Of a stretch of 64,000 bases of DNA, positions 8,813 to 19,199 are shown in pieces (the stretch's first letter is position 1; every line of letters starts with the position of its first letter). The stretch comes from Salinigranum marinum (GTDB lineage: Archaea; Halobacteriota; Halobacteria; Halobacteriales; Haloferacaceae): positions 1,550,001 to 1,614,000 of the forward strand of contig NZ_CP100461.1 in NCBI RefSeq assembly GCF_024228675.1, read 5' to 3'. Made by a program: the position numbers and the translations under genes. The notes under the pieces were generated by a model. The model did not search any database. It saw nothing but the letters and a program-made list of their open reading frames with translations, and was not told the DNA's origin.

Positions 8813-9594
8813 CGGAGACAGCCGACTCAACGCCGGAATCGACACCGGAACCGACCGACGAGTCGACCGACACGCCGGAGCAGACGGACGATTCGACGGA
8901 GACGCCGGAGTCGGCTGAGACCGACACGCCGGAACCGGCCGAGACCGACACGCCGGAGCCGACCGAGACCGACACGCCGGAGCCGACCGAGACCGACACG
9001 CCGGAACCGGCCGAGACCGACACGCCGGAACCGGCCGAGACCGACACGCCGGAGCCGACCGAGACCGACACACCGGAGTCGACGGGTCAATCGACGGAGA
9101 CGCCGGAGTCGACCGAGACCGACACGCCGGAACCGACCGAGTCCGAAGCCGAAACGGATCAAGGCGATGAGCCTGGAGCGGTGTCGAGCGACGAGGCTTC
9201 CGGCAACCGTTCGGAGGAGTACGTCGCTGACTGGGAGGTTTCGAACGAGGGAACAGTGGACGCCGATCGTCTACTGTTGACCCGACTCTCCGTCGATGTC
9301 CGGGGGCTCAACGGCTCGACCCGCGAGGAGGCGCTCAAGTCGGCGCGGATCACCCTCGCCAGGTACGAGGGCGACGACGTGTCGGAGGTCCCCGGAACGC
9401 TCTGGGCGCTGGCCCGGGTGCTCGACGAACGCGACATCGAACTCGGCTCCGGCGAAGACGGACCGGAGCTCCCGGCACGCGAAGCGAAGGTTCGGACCTT
9501 CGAACTCGGCGTCCGATTCGACTACTCGGGACTCAGCGGCACCGGTGGCTACTCTGTCGCCGCCTCGCCCGAGTTCACGATCGAGCAGTCGTAG
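8809..9594 (+). CDS. C-terminal part of split secreted protein, Thr/Pro/Glu repeats
   Basis: A 261-residue frame. Residues 1-125 are a low-complexity linker of TPEPxETD repeats, rich in Thr, Pro, Glu and Asp, as found in exposed haloarchaeal surface proteins. Residues 140-258 form a folded domain starting EEYVADWEVSNEGTVDADRL, which resembles the strand pattern after the signal peptide in camelysin-like proteins, and ending YSVAASPEFTIEQS. No signal peptide is present in this frame, although the linker and its neighbours point to export. This supports a frameshift fusing it to the 62-residue upstream frame. Without that fusion it would remain cytoplasmic and probably non-functional. Confidence 0.6.
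   Translation: MTETADSTPESTPEPTDESTDTPEQTDDSTETPESAETDTPEPAETDTPEPTETDTPEPTETDTPEPAETDTPEPAETDTPEPTETDTPESTGQSTETPESTETDTPEPTESEAETDQGDEPGAVSSDEASGNRSEEYVADWEVSNEGTVDADRLLLTRLSVDVRGLNGSTREEALKSARITLARYEGDDVSEVPGTLWALARVLDERDIELGSGEDGPELPAREAKVRTFELGVRFDYSGLSGTGGYSVAASPEFTIEQS
8914..9081 (+). repeat. Seven tandem 24-bp repeats coding ETDTPEPx
   Basis: Seven consecutive 24-nt units (unit start GCCGAGACCGACACGCCGGA) encode A/T-ETDTPEP. Units differ at a few third positions and at the Ala/Thr codon, and the last ends in Ser. The unit length is divisible by three, so copy-number change would lengthen or shorten the linker without altering frame. Confidence 0.85.
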
Positions 9595-9639
9595 TCCCAC
9601 GACGGTTCACGGTCCACGGTTCGACTCCGTGGGTGGGAC
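9594..9639 (+). other. Stable stem structure between operon genes
   Basis: GTCCCAC (9594-9600) pairs with GTGGGAC (9633-9639), and CCACGG (9614-9619) pairs with CCGTGG (9627-9632) around the loop TTCGACT. The two helices abut, resembling an acceptor/T-arm minihelix of a tRNA, but no D or anticodon arm fits in the 13-nt remainder. It starts at the last base of the preceding stop and lies 15 nt before the next ATG, so an effect on translation or processing of the last operon gene is possible. Confidence 0.4.
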
Positions 9640-9654
9640 CTGAGGTGTGAACGC

Positions 9655-10710
9655 ATGGAACTGAGCCGACGGACGGTGCTGACATCACTGGGACTGATCG
9701 GTGGGGGTGCCACACTCGGTGGTGTTGGAACCCGGGCGCTCCTCAGTGATACCGAGGAGGTAGTGACGACGTTCTCGGCCGGCGAACTCGACGTCGAACT
9801 CGACTGGCAGGCGATCCACAACGGCACGCAGGTCGACTCGATGTCGCCGACCCAGACCGACGGCGAGGTGGCCGCAGCCTTCGAGGACGTCAAGCCGGGA
9901 GACACCGGCTGTTTCAGTCTACGCGTTCACAACGACACGAACCCCGCGTGGGTGTGGCTCGCGGTCGAGATCGACGACGAAACCGAGGGCGATCCCGATC
10001 CAGTCGACGAGACCACGTGCACGACGGTCGGCAAGATCGAGAACTACGACGGCGACACGTTCGACACCGTCGAGAACGGGCGTCAGGTCGACCCTGGTGT
10101 CTACGAGTTCGGCGTCGACGGTGAGACCGTCACGGTCGAGGTGACGATCACGGAAGAGAAGCCAGAGTCCGGCAAAGCCGACGAGGCGGTCGCGTTCACC
10201 GCCGAAGTGATCGAGGGCTCCTACGGACTGTGTGCCGTCACGGTCAAGTCGAGCACGACCACCGACACCACCACGTTCGACGACTGCACGGTCTCGACCG
10301 ACGAGATCAGGACCCCGGCGACGAACGAGCAGGGAATCGAACAGGGCATCAGTTTCGTCGAGTTCGCCGTCTGTGAGACCGAACAGTCGACGGGGTCGAA
10401 TCACACCGACCTGGCAGACGAGATCGTCGTCGATCTCTTCTGGGACGACGACCGAGACTGTGAGCTCGATTCCGACGAGACCTCGCTCTTCGAGGACGAG
10501 GCACTCAGTGATCTAGTGGACCGAACCGACGAGGCGGCAGGAGGGGTCAGGCTCGACAGCTTTCGGACCGGGACGAGGACCCTCTCCATCCGGTGGCGAC
10601 TGCCTTTCGAGGTCGGAAACGAGATACAGGGTGACGAGATCGAGCTGTCGTTCTCGATCTACGCCGAGCAGCGTCGCCACAACGACGACCCGGAGAGCCC
10701 CTGGAGTTGA
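9655..10710 (+). CDS. SipW-dependent TasA-like secreted protein 2
   Basis: A 351-residue exported protein. Its signal peptide, SRRTVLTSLGLIGGGATLGG, leads to TRALLSDTEE, with mature sequence TFSAGELDVELDW. It shares DVKPGDTGCFSLRV (near residue 82) and a C-terminal PFEVGNEIQGD plus RRH block with the first gene of the operon, so they are paralogues. It has several cysteines (GLCAVTV, FDDCTVS, RDCELDSDE) and a very acidic mid-region. It is the last gene of the four-frame operon after the stem structure. A role as a second subunit or anchor of a surface fibre is inference. Confidence 0.78.
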   Translation: MELSRRTVLTSLGLIGGGATLGGVGTRALLSDTEEVVTTFSAGELDVELDWQAIHNGTQVDSMSPTQTDGEVAAAFEDVKPGDTGCFSLRVHNDTNPAWVWLAVEIDDETEGDPDPVDETTCTTVGKIENYDGDTFDTVENGRQVDPGVYEFGVDGETVTVEVTITEEKPESGKADEAVAFTAEVIEGSYGLCAVTVKSSTTTDTTTFDDCTVSTDEIRTPATNEQGIEQGISFVEFAVCETEQSTGSNHTDLADEIVVDLFWDDDRDCELDSDETSLFEDEALSDLVDRTDEAAGGVRLDSFRTGTRTLSIRWRLPFEVGNEIQGDEIELSFSIYAEQRRHNDDPESPWS

Positions 10711-10863
10711 CGGGGTCGTGGCCGTGGCTCGGCGTCCAACTCGGTCGGCGTAGCGTTTCTCGCACCCCACGGCAGCCGCGACTGACGAACGGCACTCGGG
10801 TCGGACGGGTCGGACGCGCTCGCGAGGGAAATCCTGATACCGCGTCTCGTCATAGGCGGAGGC

Positions 10864-11307
10864 ATGACAGACTGGACAGATCGGATCGTCGGCGACCGGA
10901 TGACGGTCGATCGGGAGTTCAACGACCGTGTGATGGCCTCGGAGTTCGAGAGCCAAGAGTGGAGCCTCATCATGACCGCCGCGGAGTTCGACATCGAAAA
11001 CCCCGAGGATCCCGACGCCGCCCGGATCGTCGCCGACACCGAGAAGCTCGAAGGGATGATGCCCCACATCGAGGAAGCGAGCAAGCGGCAGCGCTCGATG
11101 GCCGGCGGGTCGCCGGGGTCGGGATCGGACGATGGCGGCGTCTTCGACACGGTGAAGAGCGCGCTCGGGCTCGGAAACGGCCAGGGGGACCAGGAGGCCA
11201 AACTCGCCGCGGCCGAACGACTCGTCCAGGAGTACGCCGACGAACTCCAGTCACACCTCGAAGCGAACGGGAAGTGGGAGCAGGTCCGCCAGTCGTACGA
11301 CGGTTAG
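10864..11307 (+). CDS. DUF5799-like haloarchaeal protein
   Basis: An acidic soluble protein of 147 residues, which I recognise with fair confidence as the haloarchaea-specific DUF5799 type. The N-terminal half (MTDWTDRIVGDRMTVDREFN and VMASEFESQEWSLIMTAAEF) is compact and conserved-looking. The middle is a Gly/Ser-rich linker near residues 80-95. The C-terminus is a helix (KLAAAERLVQEYADELQSHL). Function is unknown. Its TAG overlaps, by two bases, the stop of the convergent small gene that follows. Confidence 0.65.
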   Translation: MTDWTDRIVGDRMTVDREFNDRVMASEFESQEWSLIMTAAEFDIENPEDPDAARIVADTEKLEGMMPHIEEASKRQRSMAGGSPGSGSDDGGVFDTVKSALGLGNGQGDQEAKLAAAERLVQEYADELQSHLEANGKWEQVRQSYDG

Positions 11308-11453
11308 TACTCGTCCCCGGTGTGAAATAGCGTCAGTTCGCTCGCGCGGTAGATGTTGATGAGTTCGTTGATGATCTCGTCGTACTCCTCGTCTTCGACG
11401 CGGAGGTTGTCGAGGCGCTCGACCGTCTCGTCGTCGAGGCTAATCTGTGCCAT
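11304..11453 (-). CDS. Small ribbon-helix-helix-like protein, 49 aa
   Basis: Translation from the ATG at 11453 gives a protein beginning MAQISLDDETVERLDNLR, followed by a helical segment (YDEIINELINIYRASE) and ending HTGDEY. A short beta strand (QISL) followed by two helices is typical of CopG/MetJ-type antitoxin or regulator folds. The gene is too short for most ORF finders. It converges on the DUF5799-like gene with overlapping stops and lies 49 nt beyond the stop of the PTS IIB gene on the same strand. DNA binding is a fold-based inference. Confidence 0.65.
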   Translation of the reverse strand: MAQISLDDETVERLDNLRVEDEEYDEIINELINIYRASELTLFHTGDEY

Positions 11454-11502
11454 AGCTAATACGAAACGGCGAGCGATCTTAAATCCACCAGCGTTTCCGG
11501 AG

Positions 11503-11954
11503 TCACGAGAACAGTCGCTTCAGCCGGGCGAACAGGCCCTTCTCGCGGTCGCCGCCCCGTCGCGACGGCTCCGCCGCCCCTGTGTCCGCGTCCGCATCCG
11601 CGTCCGCGTCGTCGCCGTCGCGGTCATCACTGCCCGTGGTCGTCCCCGCACCGTCCTCGACGAGTCGCTCGGCCTCCCGGATGACGCCCGCGGCGTCGTT
11701 GACGCCGTCTTTCACCGTCTTCTTGACGAGGGGCTTGCCCTCGAACCGGTCGCGCTGGACGGCGGTGTCGGCCGTGATGATAACGGCGTCCGCGTTCGCG
11801 ATGTCGTCGGCAGTGAGTTCGTTCTGCGCGCCCATCGATCCCTGTACCTCGACTTTGATCTCGTGACCCAGCTCCTCGGCGGTCGTTTCGAGGTTCTCCG
11901 CGGCCATCTGGCTGTGTGCGATGCCGGTCGGACAGGCGGTGACCGCGACGAGCT

Positions 11955-11958
<4 letters not shown>
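11503..11958 (-). CDS. ptfB: PTS fructose-type EIIB component
   Basis: A 151-residue phosphocarrier. The first 105 residues are a PTS_IIB fructose domain with the phosphorylated Cys in AVTACPTGIAHSQMAAENLE (residue 9). In the family, phosphate passes from IIA to this Cys and then to the sugar on the membrane IIC. Residues 106-140 are an Asp/Ala-rich tail, and the last residues (EKGLFARLKRLFS) form a short amphipathic helix that could touch the membrane. The start overlaps the EI stop by 4 nt (ATGA), so the set is an operon. No IIC gene is present in this window. Confidence 0.88.
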
Positions 11959-13666
<1,708 letters not shown>

Positions 13667-13670
<4 letters not shown>

Positions 13671-14140
13671 CCGGACACCGCCTCCTTCAGCGCGCTGCGG
13701 ACGCCCGCGACGGAGTCGGCCGTGCGAAGCGAGTCGCGGACCGACTCGTGCATGAGCGCCCGCGAGAGCGAACTCAGGATCTCGAGATGTTCCTCCCCGC
13801 CCTCGGCCGGCACGAGGAGCATGAACAGCAGGTGTGCCGGTTCGTCGTCCATCGCGTCGAAGTCGATGCCCGCCTCGGAGCGGCCGAACACGACCGCCGG
13901 CTCCGACACCGCGGTCGTCTTCGCGTGGGGGATGCCGATGCCGAATCCGACGCCGGTCGTCGCCTCCTCCTCGCGCTGGAGCAGGTCGGCGAGCGCCTGT
14001 TCGCGGTCCTCCACGCGGCCGGCCTCGACCGCGACGTCGAGGAGGAACTCGATACACGCCTCCTTCGACGCGGGTGGATCGGCGAGCGTTACCAGTTCGG
14101 GCGGTGTCAGGCGGTCGATGTCGGTTGGGTCGATTGTCAT
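13667..14140 (-). CDS. ptfA: PTS fructose-type EIIA component
   Basis: A 157-residue IIA(Fru/Ntr) domain protein, with phospho-His in GFGIGIPHAKTTAV near residue 73 and the characteristic LLFMLLVPAEGGEEHLEILS block near 105. It would accept phosphate from HPr and pass it to the IIB Cys. It is the first gene of the EIIA-EI-EIIB operon. In Haloferax the fructose operon also contains HPr and IIC; here the next genes on both sides are unrelated to sugar transport. It could therefore serve an unlinked IIC or a regulatory, IIA(Ntr)-like role. Confidence 0.88.
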
Positions 14141-14569
14141 TGGCTTCGTGATCGGGTGGGTCTGTCAGTCGTCACGTCCGCGGCGGGTGACGGCGCGACG
14201 ACGGCGGACGGGAGCCGTTCGTCTCGACGGGGCGGTGCGAGGTCGGGGTCCCCTCATCTCTCGCTTCTGTGGCGCTGGCGACGGCGGCCTTGCCGGGGTC
14301 GAAACACACGTTCTGTCGACGACGGATCCCATACTACATCACGATCGTTCGGCGTACTGTGCAAAAATATTTTTGGATATGATTGTTTTTGATTGAAATG
14401 TGTGAAGCAATAATGTGCGACACATCCAGCCCCGGAGGCCTCACGGTCTGGGTTCGCGCGCGCCCCGCCCGGAAGTCCGGGGTTCGCCCGCTCGGGGAGA
14501 CCTGTCGGTGGCTCAGATGGTCGACCGTCGGGAGTCGACACGGACGCGTCGGCCGCCTCGAAGGGGACG
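14141..14569. promoter_or_regulatory. Spacer upstream of PTS operon with AT-rich palindrome
   Basis: No gene was found in this 429-bp stretch, where pfkB and IIC genes would be expected from Haloferax gene order. Bases 14362-14375 (CAAAAATATTTTTG) are a perfect 14-bp palindrome in an AT-rich patch (14361-14412) that would supply a TATA box or operator about 220 nt before the IIA start. The rest is GC-rich and non-coding. Confidence 0.45.
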
Positions 14570-15328
14570 TTACTCGGCGATCACGACGGAGACCTCCGAC
14601 GCCTCGAACCGGTCGTGGTGGTCGGGGATCGGCGCGTCCGTAATGAACACGTCCACGTCGTCCAGGTGGGCGAACTGGACGAAGCTCTGCCGCGACAGCT
14701 TCGACGAGTCCGAGACGAGCACGACCCGCTTCGAGCGCTCGACCATCAGCTGTTTCATGCGGGCTTCGTCCTCGTTCGGCGTCGTCAGGCTCCCGTCGTC
14801 GTGGATCGCGTTCGTCCCGAGAAAGAGCAAGTCGAAGTTCAGTCGCCCCATGAACGACTCCGCCGTCGGGCCGACAAGCGCGCGGGTTCGCCGACGGAGC
14901 GTTCCGCCGGTGAGCTTCACCTCGTTCTCTTCCTTGCCGAGTTCGACCGCCAGCCGCGGGGAGTTCGTCACCGCGAGGAACGACCCGTCCTTCGGGGCCG
15001 CGCGGGCGACCTCCATCGTGGTCGTTCCCGAGTCGAAGAAGACGACCGACCCGTCGATGATCTCGTCGATCGCGTGGTCGGCGATGGCCCGCTTGGCGTC
15101 GAGGTTCTGGATCTCGCGCTGGTCGTACGTCTGCTCCCCGCCGACCGACATGACGGGGACCGCCCCGCCGTGGGAGCGGTCGACGAGCCCGCGCTCTTCG
15201 AGTTCCGTGAGGTCGCGGCGGATGGTGGCCTTCGAGACGTCGAGCGCGCTGGCGAGTTCGTCGACCGACTGGCCGCCCTGTTCGGTCACCCGTTCGGCGA
15301 TCCGTCGTCTGCGCTCTGCCGGTAACAT
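14570..15328 (-). CDS. glpR: DeoR/GlpR-family transcription regulator
   Basis: A 252-residue repressor-type protein. The N-terminal winged helix-turn-helix has RRRIAERVTEQGGQSVDELA, then LDVSKATIRRDLTELEERGL. The C-terminal DeoR effector domain has the sugar-phosphate loop FFDSGTTTMEVARAA near residue 95 and GGTLRRRTRALVGP near 148. In Haloferax, GlpR represses fructose and glucose metabolic genes (established knowledge). Here it lies upstream of the PTS operon, but the pfkB partner gene is missing. A TATA-like TTAAGAAG lies about 43 nt upstream of the ATG (15367-15374). Confidence 0.85.
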   Translation of the reverse strand: MLPAERRRRIAERVTEQGGQSVDELASALDVSKATIRRDLTELEERGLVDRSHGGAVPVMSVGGEQTYDQREIQNLDAKRAIADHAIDEIIDGSVVFFDSGTTTMEVARAAPKDGSFLAVTNSPRLAVELGKEENEVKLTGGTLRRRTRALVGPTAESFMGRLNFDLLFLGTNAIHDDGSLTTPNEDEARMKQLMVERSKRVVLVSDSSKLSRQSFVQFAHLDDVDVFITDAPIPDHHDRFEASEVSVVIAE

Positions 15329-15458
15329 CGTTTGGGGTTGCTCGTTCGTGTGTCGGTCCGCGTCCTTCTTAACGATTACCCGGTCCGAACGCGCGTGTCG
15401 GTGTTTGTTTCGACCCGCGAGTCCTGGAACGTATACTCGGGTGGACTGGAGGGTCGGC

Positions 15459-16439
15459 TCAGTCCAGTCGGGAGAGCACCGCGGCGGTCACGTCGTCGGT
15501 CGAGGCGTCGCCGCCGAGGTCGGGCGTCCGCGGTCCCTCGGCGAGGACCGCTTCGACCGCGCCGTTCACCGCGTCGGCCTCGTCCGTGTACCCGAGCGAG
15601 TCCAAGAGCATCGCCGCCGAGAGGATGGTCGCCGACGGGTTGGCGACGCCCTGTCCCGCGATGTCGGGGGCCGTCCCGTGGACGGGCTCGAAGAGCCCGC
15701 GGTCGGGACCGAGGTTCGCCGACGGGAGCAGTCCGAGCCCGCCGACGAGCCCCGCCGCGAGGTCCGACAGGACGTCGCCCGCGAGGTTCGGGCAGACGAT
15801 GACGCCGTACTCCTCGGGGTGGAGACACAGGTGCATGGCCAGCGCGTCCATCAGCGCGTCCTCGGTCTCGACGCCGCGCTTCTCGGCGACCGTCTCGACG
15901 GCCTCCTTGAACCGCCCGTCGGTCTCCCGCATGACGTTCGCCTTGTGTGCGACGGTGAACCCCTCGAAATCACCCTCCTCGGCGTATTCGCAGGCAAAGC
16001 GCGCGAGCCGCCGCGACGCCGACCCCGTGACGACCCGGGTGAGCGTCGAGACGTCCTCGGTCAGCCGGTGTTCGTGGCCGCCGTAGACGCCTTCAGTGTT
16101 CTCACGGAGGAAGACGAGATCCGTCTCGGGTTTGAGCGCGTCGACGCCCGGATACGCCCGCGCGGGACGGACGTTGACGAACGAGCCGACGGCCCGCCGA
16201 AGCGGGATGACGACGTCTGCGGCGGTCTCGCCGGCCGCGCCGAACAGCGTGGCGTCGGCGGAGGCGGCGAGGTCGAACGTTTCTTCGGGGAGGGCCTCGC
16301 CCTCCGATTCGCGGACGTGGTCGCCCGCCCGCGCCTCGATGAACTCGAAGTCGCCGACTGCCTCCAGCACCTCGCGCGCGGCCGGGACCACTTCCTGTCC
16401 GATACCGTCACCGGGAACCACGACGATTTCGTCGGTCAT
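15459..16439 (-). CDS. leuB: 3-isopropylmalate dehydrogenase
   Basis: A 326-residue beta-decarboxylating dehydrogenase that oxidises 3-isopropylmalate with NAD in leucine synthesis. Signatures are [11 protein letters not shown] at the N-terminus, [14 protein letters not shown] near residue 112, the substrate and metal Asp residues in [20 protein letters not shown] near 215-235, and [18 protein letters not shown] near 255. Length is close to archaeal LeuB. It is the promoter-distal gene of the ilv/leu cluster but is separated from leuD by an oppositely oriented hypothetical gene, so it has its own promoter. Isocitrate or tartrate dehydrogenase is less likely given the leu context. Confidence 0.9.
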   Translation of the reverse strand: MTDEIVVVPGDGIGQEVVPAAREVLEAVGDFEFIEARAGDHVRESEGEALPEETFDLAASADATLFGAAGETAADVVIPLRRAVGSFVNVRPARAYPGVDALKPETDLVFLRENTEGVYGGHEHRLTEDVSTLTRVVTGSASRRLARFACEYAEEGDFEGFTVAHKANVMRETDGRFKEAVETVAEKRGVETEDALMDALAMHLCLHPEEYGVIVCPNLAGDVLSDLAAGLVGGLGLLPSANLGPDRGLFEPVHGTAPDIAGQGVANPSATILSAAMLLDSLGYTDEADAVNGAVEAVLAEGPRTPDLGGDASTDDVTAAVLSRLD

Positions 16440-16556
16440 GCTTACCCAGGTGTGCGGCCCCGTGATGAATGGGTCGGTCCGTGCGCGGGCGCGTCTGACG
16501 GGTGACCGACTGAGACTTATGCGTGGGGGCGTCGACTGACGGCGTATGCACCGCCG

Positions 16557-16955
16557 ATGGCGGACACGGGCGACCGCTCACCGGACACCGTCGCGGTCAC
16601 CGGAGGCAGGCCGACGATGAGCGAGGAACCCACCGAATCCGACGGGGAACCGGGGAACCGGCACGTCTCGATCGAGATCCTCGAACCCCCGGCACCCGAC
16701 GGAACGCCGGCGCTCGATCCGGAGACCCGCGTCGATACGATGGTCAAAGATCGGCTCCTCCCGACGGCCAGACTCGAAGACGGCCGCTACGTCGCGTGGT
16801 GGTTCGACACCGACGCGCCCGAGCCGTACGACCCGGCGACGAGCGAGTGGGTCGTCGCACCGACGCGGTTTCTCGCCGCGGCGACCTTCCGCGAGTTGAC
16901 GGAGGACCCCGCCCGGTTCGACGAGCTCGTCGGCGGCGAAGAAGAGCCGGCGTAA
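16557..16955 (+). CDS. Hypothetical acidic protein between leuB and leuD
   Basis: A 132-residue soluble protein of unknown function on the opposite strand to the leu genes. The first 40 residues are disordered and acidic. The rest ([69 protein letters not shown]) looks folded. A TATA-like ACTTATG at 16514-16520 would start transcription near 16540, just before the ATG at 16557; an internal ATG at 16617 is the alternative start. It is divergent from leuB with a 117-bp spacer and converges on leuD. Confidence 0.55.
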   Translation: MADTGDRSPDTVAVTGGRPTMSEEPTESDGEPGNRHVSIEILEPPAPDGTPALDPETRVDTMVKDRLLPTARLEDGRYVAWWFDTDAPEPYDPATSEWVVAPTRFLAAATFRELTEDPARFDELVGGEEEPA

Positions 16956-17104
16956 CCCCTTCAGCCCGCCCGAAGGATCGGATGGGCTCTTCTCGCCGTC
17001 AGGGATCGAGCGGATCACGGCGGGCGTCGAGTGAGTCGATCGTGAACTGTCGGCGCCACGAACGACGGCCACGGCGACCACGGTGACGCCGTGAGCCCGT
17101 CAGG

Positions 17105-17722
17105 TCAGGATTCGAGTTCGAGATACGGGAGCGAGCCCGCCAGGTCGCGCACGGCGTTCTTGTTCGAGCGCATCAGCGCCGTGGTGTCCCACTCGCCGTC
17201 GACGAGCGCCTTCCGCTGTGCGTCGTCGACCGTGACGTCGACCACGGTGTCCCCGTAGGTGACCGTCTCGGCCGCGACGTCGACCTCGATCTCGGCGTGC
17301 GGGTTCTCGTCGACGAACGCCTGGATGGTCTCGATCGTCTCCGAGTCCGCGGTGACAGTCGGGATGCCGAGCGCGAGGCAGTTGCCGGCGAAGATCTCGG
17401 CGAACGATTCGCCGATGACGGCGTCGATGCCCCAGCGCATGAGCGCCTGCGGGGCGTGTTCGCGCGAGGAGCCACAACCGAAGTTGGCGTTGACAACGAG
17501 TACCGAGGAGTCCTGGAACCGCTCCTCGTTGAACGGATGCTCCTTCGGTGTGTCGTCGTCCTCGTACCGCAGGTCGAAGAACGCGAACTCGCCGAGGCCG
17601 TCGAAGGTGACGACCTTCATGAAGCGCGCCGGGATGATCTGGTCGGTGTCGATGTCGTTGCCGCGGATCGGAACCCCACTCCCCGACACGTAGTCGACCT
17701 CTGGGATCTCGACGTCGCTCAT
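17105..17722 (-). CDS. leuD: 3-isopropylmalate dehydratase small subunit
   Basis: A 205-residue swivelling-domain subunit that pairs with LeuC to interconvert 2- and 3-isopropylmalate. Signatures are RGNDIDTDQIIPARFMK near residue 20 and FGCGSSREHAPQAL near 80, which bind substrate. The C-terminus is slightly extended. It lies 55 nt downstream of leuC on the same strand, in keeping with a two-subunit operon. Confidence 0.92.
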   Translation of the reverse strand: MSDVEIPEVDYVSGSGVPIRGNDIDTDQIIPARFMKVVTFDGLGEFAFFDLRYEDDDTPKEHPFNEERFQDSSVLVVNANFGCGSSREHAPQALMRWGIDAVIGESFAEIFAGNCLALGIPTVTADSETIETIQAFVDENPHAEIEVDVAAETVTYGDTVVDVTVDDAQRKALVDGEWDTTALMRSNKNAVRDLAGSLPYLELES

Positions 17723-17777
17723 GCGACCACCTCCAGAGCGTCGCTCTGGCGTACTCGCATTCGCTCGCGTCGCTCGC

Positions 17778-19199
17778 TCATGCGACGGCCACCTCCTTGA
17801 GGTCGCGCACGTCAGTCACTTCCCCTTTGATCGCCGCGGCGGCGACCATCCGTGGGTTCATCAGCACCGTGCGGCCGTCCTTCGACCCTTGCCGGCCGAT
17901 GAAGTTCCGGTTCGACGACGACGCGCAGGCCTCGTCGCCCTGTAGCTGGTCCTCGTTCATGCCGAGACACATCGAACAGCCCGCGTTCCGCCAGTCGAAG
18001 CCGGCCTCGGTGAAGATCTCTTTGAGCCCTTCCTCCTCGGCTGCGCGCTGGACGCGCTGGCTGCCGGGGACGACCATGGCGCGGACGTCCGGGTGGACCT
18101 GTCGCCCCTCGACGATGGTGGCGGCGCGACGGAGGTCCGCCAGCCGCGAGTTCGTACAGGAGCCGAGGAAGGCGACGTCGATCTTGTAGCCGTCCATCGT
18201 GTCGCCCGGCGTGACGCGCATGTGTTCCTGCGCGCGGCGGGCGGTGTCCTGTTTCGCCTCCGGGAGCTCCTCTGGAGCCGGGATCGGCTCCGTGATGCCG
18301 ATGCCCTGTCCGGGCGTCGTTCCCCACGTGACGACGGGTTCGAGTTCGTCGCCGTCGATGACGACGACGTCGTCGTACTCGGCGTCGTCGTCCGATCTGA
18401 CTGACTCCCAGTACGGCTTCAGTTCCTCGAACCGCTCGGGATCGTCTCTGAACTCGTCGGTCTCGGCGAGCCACTCGTAGGTGGTCTGGTCGGGGTTGAC
18501 GTAGCCCGCGCGGGCACCGCCCTCGATGGACATGTTGCAGATGCTCATCCGCCCCTCCATGCCGAGCGACTCGATGGCCTCGCCGGCGTACTCGTAGACG
18601 TAGCCGACACCCCCTTCGGTGCCCAGCCGACGAATGATCTCGAGGATGATGTCCTTCGCCTCGACGCCCGCTCCGAGCTCCCCGGTGACCTCGATCTTGC
18701 GGACCTTCTGCTTCTCCATGGCGATACAGCCCGTCGCCAGCACGTCGCGGATCTGCGAGGTGCCGATCCCGAACGCGAGCGCGCCGAACGCGCCGTGGGT
18801 CGACGTGTGACTGTCACCACAGACGATAGTCTTGCCGGGCTGGGTGATGCCCTGCTCCGGCCCGATGACGTGGACGATGCCCTGGTTCCCCGTCGTGGGG
18901 TCGTCGAACTCGATCCCCGACTCACGGACGTTCTCCTCGAGTTCCGACATCATCTCCTCGGCCGCCGAATCGCCGTAGGGACGCGACTGGTCCGCCGTGG
19001 GAACGATGTGGTCGACGGTCGCGTGCGTCAGTTCGGGGAACGCCACCTCAAGCCCACGCTCACGGAGCATCCCGAACGCCTGGGGACTCGTCACCTCGTG
19101 GATGAGGTGCAACCCGACGAACAGCTGTGTCTGTCCCGTCGGGAGCGTCGTCACCGTGTGGCGGTCCCATACCTTGTCGTACAGTGTTCCTTCACTCAT
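17778..19199 (-). CDS. leuC: 3-isopropylmalate dehydratase large subunit
   Basis: A 473-residue aconitase-family subunit carrying the [4Fe-4S] cluster. Cluster ligands are visible in [14 protein letters not shown] near residue 350 and [13 protein letters not shown] near 412. Other signatures are [13 protein letters not shown] near 62 and [20 protein letters not shown] near 125. Its ATG (19197-19199) lies inside the end of the preceding 85-residue gene (8-nt overlap), suggesting translational coupling within the ilvC-leuC-leuD unit. Confidence 0.94.
   Translation of the reverse strand: MSEGTLYDKVWDRHTVTTLPTGQTQLFVGLHLIHEVTSPQAFGMLRERGLEVAFPELTHATVDHIVPTADQSRPYGDSAAEEMMSELEENVRESGIEFDDPTTGNQGIVHVIGPEQGITQPGKTIVCGDSHTSTHGAFGALAFGIGTSQIRDVLATGCIAMEKQKVRKIEVTGELGAGVEAKDIILEIIRRLGTEGGVGYVYEYAGEAIESLGMEGRMSICNMSIEGGARAGYVNPDQTTYEWLAETDEFRDDPERFEELKPYWESVRSDDDAEYDDVVVIDGDELEPVVTWGTTPGQGIGITEPIPAPEELPEAKQDTARRAQEHMRVTPGDTMDGYKIDVAFLGSCTNSRLADLRRAATIVEGRQVHPDVRAMVVPGSQRVQRAAEEEGLKEIFTEAGFDWRNAGCSMCLGMNEDQLQGDEACASSSNRNFIGRQGSKDGRTVLMNPRMVAAAAIKGEVTDVRDLKEVAVA

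Noticed and set aside
8914-9081. Seven 24-bp repeats as a CRISPR array
   Set aside because: The units are directly tandem with no spacers and encode a regular TPEPxETD linker.
8914-9081. The same repeats as a phase-variable on/off switch
   Set aside because: The unit is 24 nt, so copy-number changes keep the frame; the split lies before the repeats.
9594-9640. A tRNA gene suggested by TTCGACT and a matching acceptor-like stem
   Set aside because: Only about 46 nt separate the ends, and there is no room for D and anticodon arms.
14141-14569. Hidden HPr gene between IIA and GlpR
   Set aside because: No frame on either strand carries an HPr-like His site; the leftward frames are Arg/Pro-rich.
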